From Methanobacteriota archaeon (GTDB lineage: Archaea; Hydrothermarchaeota; Hydrothermarchaeia; Hydrothermarchaeales; JACQPM01): 6,978 bases of DNA. Shown piece after piece: positions 4,313 to 6,978 of this stretch. Position 1 is the first letter of the stretch; the number at the start of each line of letters is the position of its first letter. The DNA is taken from contig JACQPM010000061.1 of NCBI GenBank assembly GCA_016207475.1, positions 1 to 6,978 of the forward strand, read 5' to 3'. The position numbers and the translations under genes were made by a program. The notes under the pieces are model-generated. The model ran no database searches and was not told where the DNA came from. It saw only the letters and a list, made by a program, of their open reading frames with translations.

Positions 4313-5154
4313 CACTCCCTCCTGCGGACCTCCACCTTCACCACACCCGCCCCCGCCCTCACCCCCAGGTCGCGACTTATGCACTCGCACTTCACCTTCA
4401 GGATATATATCACCTGGGGCGGTTGGAACTCGGTCATGGTGACGTAGCCCGCCTGCCCTTTGGATATGACGAGCCCCCGCAGGAGCCTCTCCCTCAGCCA
4501 CCTGGGGCTCCTCTCCCAGGCGAGGCCGAAGGTGGGGTGGCCCACCACCTTCAGGCCTTCCAGACCCAGGGCCTCCACATCCTCCACGGTGGCATCGTTT
4601 ATCATGGGCCCTTTGCGGGCCACGTAGACCACGTCCTTTCCCGCCCCCAGCAGGAGCTGGAGGAGGGGGAGGTCGAAGTAGAGCTCCCCGGCATTGTCCC
4701 CCACGAAGGTTATCTCCCTGCTCCCCTCTATGAGCCTCACGGCCTCCTCCGTATCATCTATCTCCAGCTCTTCCTTCATGGTCTCTCTCATGATGCGATA
4801 GGCGTCATCCGGGGCTATGTGGACGAAGTCCAGCGCGTTCCCAGCGAGGGAGTACTTTATGGCCCGCCGGAGGTCCCCTACCTCGGCCCCAGTAAGGAGC
4901 TCCTTGGCCCTGGCGTTGGCCTCCTCCTTCAGAGCCTGGTATGGGTCATCTGAACCCGTGACCTTCTTCACGATCCCTTCCAGGGCAGGGCCCATCCGGG
5001 AGTAGGGGTCCCTGGAGAGGGAGAAGTTCCTGGCCAGGTAGGCGTAGAGGTACCTTATCACCTTTTCCCTCTTCCTCGGGTCCTCGGTTGCCAGGGAGGC
5101 CTCGTGGGTGAAGATCTTCACCAGGCAGCTGGCGCACTCAGGGGCCGCCTTCAT
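4312..5154 (-). CDS. DUF89/ARMT1-like metal-dependent phosphatase
   Basis: A 280-residue protein of the DUF89 (ARMT1-like) family. Members are metal-dependent phosphatases proposed to remove damaged or surplus phosphometabolites such as sugar phosphates. Family landmarks are the N-terminal 'PECASCL' (5-11, C7 and C10), 'AGNALDF' (104-110, N106 and D109), 'VGDNAGELYFD' (151-161, D153 and N154, metal site), 'KGPMINDAT' (181-189, N186 and D187), 'ISKGQAGYVT' (230-239, K232) and 'KCECISRDLGV' (255-265). Homologues I recall have N-Y-E after 'KGQA', where this protein has G-Y-V. Archaeal single-domain members are about 280-300 residues, so it is complete. It starts 5 nt after the gltX stop and ends in a TGATG overlap with the M20 gene, so it is very likely co-transcribed with both. 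Confidence 0.92.
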   Translation of the reverse strand: MKAAPECASCLVKIFTHEASLATEDPRKREKVIRYLYAYLARNFSLSRDPYSRMGPALEGIVKKVTGSDDPYQALKEEANARAKELLTGAEVGDLRRAIKYSLAGNALDFVHIAPDDAYRIMRETMKEELEIDDTEEAVRLIEGSREITFVGDNAGELYFDLPLLQLLLGAGKDVVYVARKGPMINDATVEDVEALGLEGLKVVGHPTFGLAWERSPRWLRERLLRGLVISKGQAGYVTMTEFQPPQVIYILKVKCECISRDLGVRAGAGVVKVEVRRRE

Positions 5155-5159
5155 ATCCC

Positions 5160-6845
5160 TCAGCGGTGGGCGAAGTAGACCACCAGCTCCTCCCCCTTGG
5201 AATCTACCCTGACAAAACCGAACCTCTCGAACTGTATTACGCTACCCTGGGCCACTTCTCTGAGCCCCTCCTCCCCGTAGCCCTCGGAGACCCCCTCCGG
5301 TCCCACGATCCTGATCGTTACATGATCCTCGGGTACCCAGTGGATCAGCCTCGCCCGCAGCCTCCTGGCCTCTTCCAGGCCCTGGCTGTGGACCTTAGCT
5401 TTTGCGCTGGACCCCTTCTCCAGGAGCTCGATATTGAAGGCCTCCATCAGCCTAACCACATCCCCAACTCGGAGCATATCCAGGTCCTGTTTCGATACAT
5501 GGACGATGCAATGGGAGTCCCTGGCCTTTATTGAGAGACTCCTCTTCCCCCTCTCTCCGTGGTCGGGGTGGAGGGGCGCATGGACCTCCATCCCCCGGCA
5601 GCCTTCCACCAGCAGCTCCTGGGGCTCCTGTACAAAGAAGTAGCGGTCCGCCATGGGCTCCACGAACTCCTTGTTGTAGGCGTAGAGGTTCTTCCAGCTG
5701 AAGCTTATGTCGCTCTCCTTGGTCCCCACGTCTATCATGACCTTCCTGATGGCACCGGGCTGGATCCCCCGCCGCCTCATGGCCCGCAGGGTCCCGAGCC
5801 TGGCGTCGTCCCATCCCTCGTACAGCCCCTCCTTTATACCGCGGGCCATGCCCGACGTGCTCAGCTCCAGCCCCTCGATCTTCATGAGGCCGTAGTGGAT
5901 GAAGCGGGGCATGGCCCAGCCGAAGTACTGGTAGACGAACCCCTGCTTCCGAGTGTTGGCTATGTGGTCCTTTCCCCTCAGGACGTGGGTGAGGCCCAGG
6001 AGGTGGTCGTCCACGGCCACCGAGAAGTTCATGAGGGGATAGACCCGCCTCCCCTTGACCCTGGGGTGGGGCTCGTCGGTGATCCTGAGGACGGGGAAGT
6101 CCCGCATGCTCGGGTCCGGGAGGTCCAGCGAGGTCATCAGCCTGAGGGCCGCCTCCCCCGCTTTGTACTCGGTGAACATCTTCTCGTATCGTACCAGATT
6201 CTCTCTCTCCGCCGAGGCCCTGCACGGGCAGGCCCTCTTCGCGACCCTCAGCCTCTGGAACTCCTCGGAGGGGCACGTGCAGACGTAGGCCTTCCCCATC
6301 TCCACCAGCCGCCTGGCATGCTCATAATATATATCCAGGCGCTCCGACTGGACGATGGTCTCGTGGACCTCCACACCCAGCCAGGCCAGGTCCTCCCCTA
6401 TCATCTCATAGGCCCCGGGGTCCACCCGCGCCGGGTCCGTGTCCTCCAGCCTCAGGATGAGTTTTCCGTTGTAGCGGCGGGCATACTCGTCGTTGAGGAT
6501 GGCAGCCCTGCAGTGCCCCAGGTGGAGGGGGCCGGAGGGGTTGGGGGCGAACCGCAGGACGACCTGCCCCGCGTTCTGGAGCTCCAGGAGGCCCCGCCTC
6601 TCCTCCTTCCGCTGTTCCACGAAGGTGAACCTCTTCAGCCCCTCCTCCCTCTCCCCCGGGGAGAGGCGGTTCACCTCCGCCACCACCTCCCTGACGACCG
6701 GGAGGACCTCCGGCACCTTCTTCCTCAGCTCAGGGAGTTCCGCCAGGACCTTTCCCAGCACCGCCTTCTCCTCCGCCCTCCCGTGCTCCACCGCGTTCCT
6801 CAGGGCGTGCTTGTAGGCTATCTCCCGCATACCCAGAGACTCCAT
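5160..6845 (-). CDS. gltX: Glutamyl-tRNA synthetase, archaeal type
   Basis: A 561-residue class I synthetase that charges tRNA-Glu and, in most archaea, also tRNA-Gln for later amidation by GatDE. An N-terminal helical extension (1-90) precedes the Rossmann fold with 'RFAPNPSGPLHLGH' (98-111; HIGH motif 108-111). A zinc-type insertion has C189, C191, C206 and C208. 'RGKDHIANT' (290-298) and the KMSKS-equivalent 'LSTSGM' (328-333) follow, then 'GWDDARLGTLRAMRRRGI' (344-361). The C-terminal half (about 385-561) is the beta-barrel anticodon-binding type shared with eukaryotic GluRS and GlnRS, not the bacterial helical cage, so the lineage is archaeal. The ATG at 6845 is the longest start; M6 (6830) fits the usual N-terminus 'MREIAYKHALRNAV' equally well. 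It is the first gene of a three-gene unit and diverges from pyruvate kinase. Confidence 0.97.
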   Translation of the reverse strand: MESLGMREIAYKHALRNAVEHGRAEEKAVLGKVLAELPELRKKVPEVLPVVREVVAEVNRLSPGEREEGLKRFTFVEQRKEERRGLLELQNAGQVVLRFAPNPSGPLHLGHCRAAILNDEYARRYNGKLILRLEDTDPARVDPGAYEMIGEDLAWLGVEVHETIVQSERLDIYYEHARRLVEMGKAYVCTCPSEEFQRLRVAKRACPCRASAERENLVRYEKMFTEYKAGEAALRLMTSLDLPDPSMRDFPVLRITDEPHPRVKGRRVYPLMNFSVAVDDHLLGLTHVLRGKDHIANTRKQGFVYQYFGWAMPRFIHYGLMKIEGLELSTSGMARGIKEGLYEGWDDARLGTLRAMRRRGIQPGAIRKVMIDVGTKESDISFSWKNLYAYNKEFVEPMADRYFFVQEPQELLVEGCRGMEVHAPLHPDHGERGKRSLSIKARDSHCIVHVSKQDLDMLRVGDVVRLMEAFNIELLEKGSSAKAKVHSQGLEEARRLRARLIHWVPEDHVTIRIVGPEGVSEGYGEEGLREVAQGSVIQFERFGFVRVDSKGEELVVYFAHR

Positions 6846-6869
6846 CCCCAGACTTATTAGGGTTGCGTT

Positions 6870-6886
6870 CCGATAACTTTAACTCC
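6870..6886. promoter_or_regulatory. Shared divergent promoter region of gltX and pyk
   Basis: The only AT-rich core between the two genes is GATAACTTTAAC (6872-6883). On the minus strand it reads GTTAAAGTTATC. A box centred near 6879 would start gltX near 6853 and, on the plus strand, pyk near 6905, both with leaders of about 10 nt. The box is weak and the assignment is by spacing only. Confidence 0.35.
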
Positions 6887-6914
6887 CGTCCCGCCCATCT
6901 ATCCTGAGGGGGAC

Positions 6915-6978
6915 ATGAGGAGGACCAAGATCGTCTGCACCCTGGGCCCTGCCAGCGACGGCCCTGGGATACTGGAGG
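6915..6978 (+). CDS. pyk: Pyruvate kinase, N-terminal fragment
   Basis: The frame starts MRRTKIVCTLGPASDGPGILE (21 codons) and runs off the right edge. 'RTKIVCTLGPAS' is the highly conserved first beta-strand of the pyruvate kinase barrel, where the arginine and the 'TLGPAS' segment border the active site. The enzyme makes pyruvate and ATP from phosphoenolpyruvate and ADP in the last step of glycolysis. The start has a GAGGGGG ribosome site at 6906-6912, and the motif sits at the distance from the N-terminus usual for archaeal enzymes. It is divergent from gltX with 69 nt between the starts. Confidence 0.93.
   Translation, partial: MRRTKIVCTLGPASDGPGILE

Noticed and set aside
4313..4501. Upstream extension of the M20 peptidase (63 extra codons)
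   Set aside because: The extension lies within the DUF89 gene and is low-complexity. The ATG at 4312 has a ribosome site and a stop-start overlap, and homologues begin there.
5559..6860. Long plus-strand open frame (433 codons) opposite gltX
   Set aside because: It lies antisense to an unambiguous synthetase gene, has no promoter or ribosome site, and its composition (His/Leu/Pro/Gly-rich) is what the complementary strand of a GC-rich gene produces.

Overview
The window is archaeal chromosomal DNA, most likely from a euryarchaeote or a close relative; I cannot name the species. The evidence is a complete gene for transcription factor TFE (an archaeal and eukaryotic family), an archaeal-type glutamyl-tRNA synthetase, an ATP-grasp protein of the ADP-forming acyl-CoA synthetase beta family, a tRNA gene without encoded CCA, and AT-rich TATA-like boxes standing out from GC-rich coding sequence. 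Arginine is written mostly as AGG/CGG, which suits the tRNA-Arg(UCU) found here. I see no transposase, integrase, CRISPR array or recognisable defence genes. The region reads as core housekeeping DNA with a few unusual small elements.

Layout. Positions 1-54 (minus) hold the first 18 codons of a probable PRC-barrel protein. Its TATA box overlaps the stop codon of the ATP-grasp gene at 127-789 (minus), a divergent acyl-CoA synthetase beta homologue. That gene diverges from tRNA-Arg(TCT) at 841-915 (plus), and their promoters interlock. Three nucleotides after the tRNA begins a tandem array of three ~54-nt hairpins (918-1075). Every non-canonical pair of their outer stems is A-C on the plus strand but G-U on the minus strand, so this could be an undescribed minus-strand structured RNA or a REP-like repeat. 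A small acidic 56-residue gene follows (1201-1371, plus).

Positions 1402-2627 (minus) form a tight unit in the order tfe, HD-domain phosphohydrolase, tiny proline/threonine-rich lipoprotein. The genes overlap by 8 nt at both junctions. Divergent from tfe is a 90-residue protein with four cysteines (2725-2997, plus), whose 3' end overlaps the convergent M20 peptidase gene by 38 nt.

Positions 2960-6845 (minus) form a second tight unit: gltX, a DUF89/ARMT1-like phosphatase (5-nt gap), and an M20 metallopeptidase (1-nt TGATG overlap). Divergent from gltX, the first 21 codons of pyruvate kinase begin at 6915 and run off the window.

Together the genes cover translation (gltX, tRNA-Arg), transcription initiation (tfe), central carbon and energy metabolism (pyk, possibly the ATP-grasp protein), and clean-up or turnover of small molecules (DUF89, M20, HD protein). 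The strongest candidate for something new is the hairpin array. Next are the ATP-grasp protein that lacks the family's catalytic histidine and the small orphan genes.
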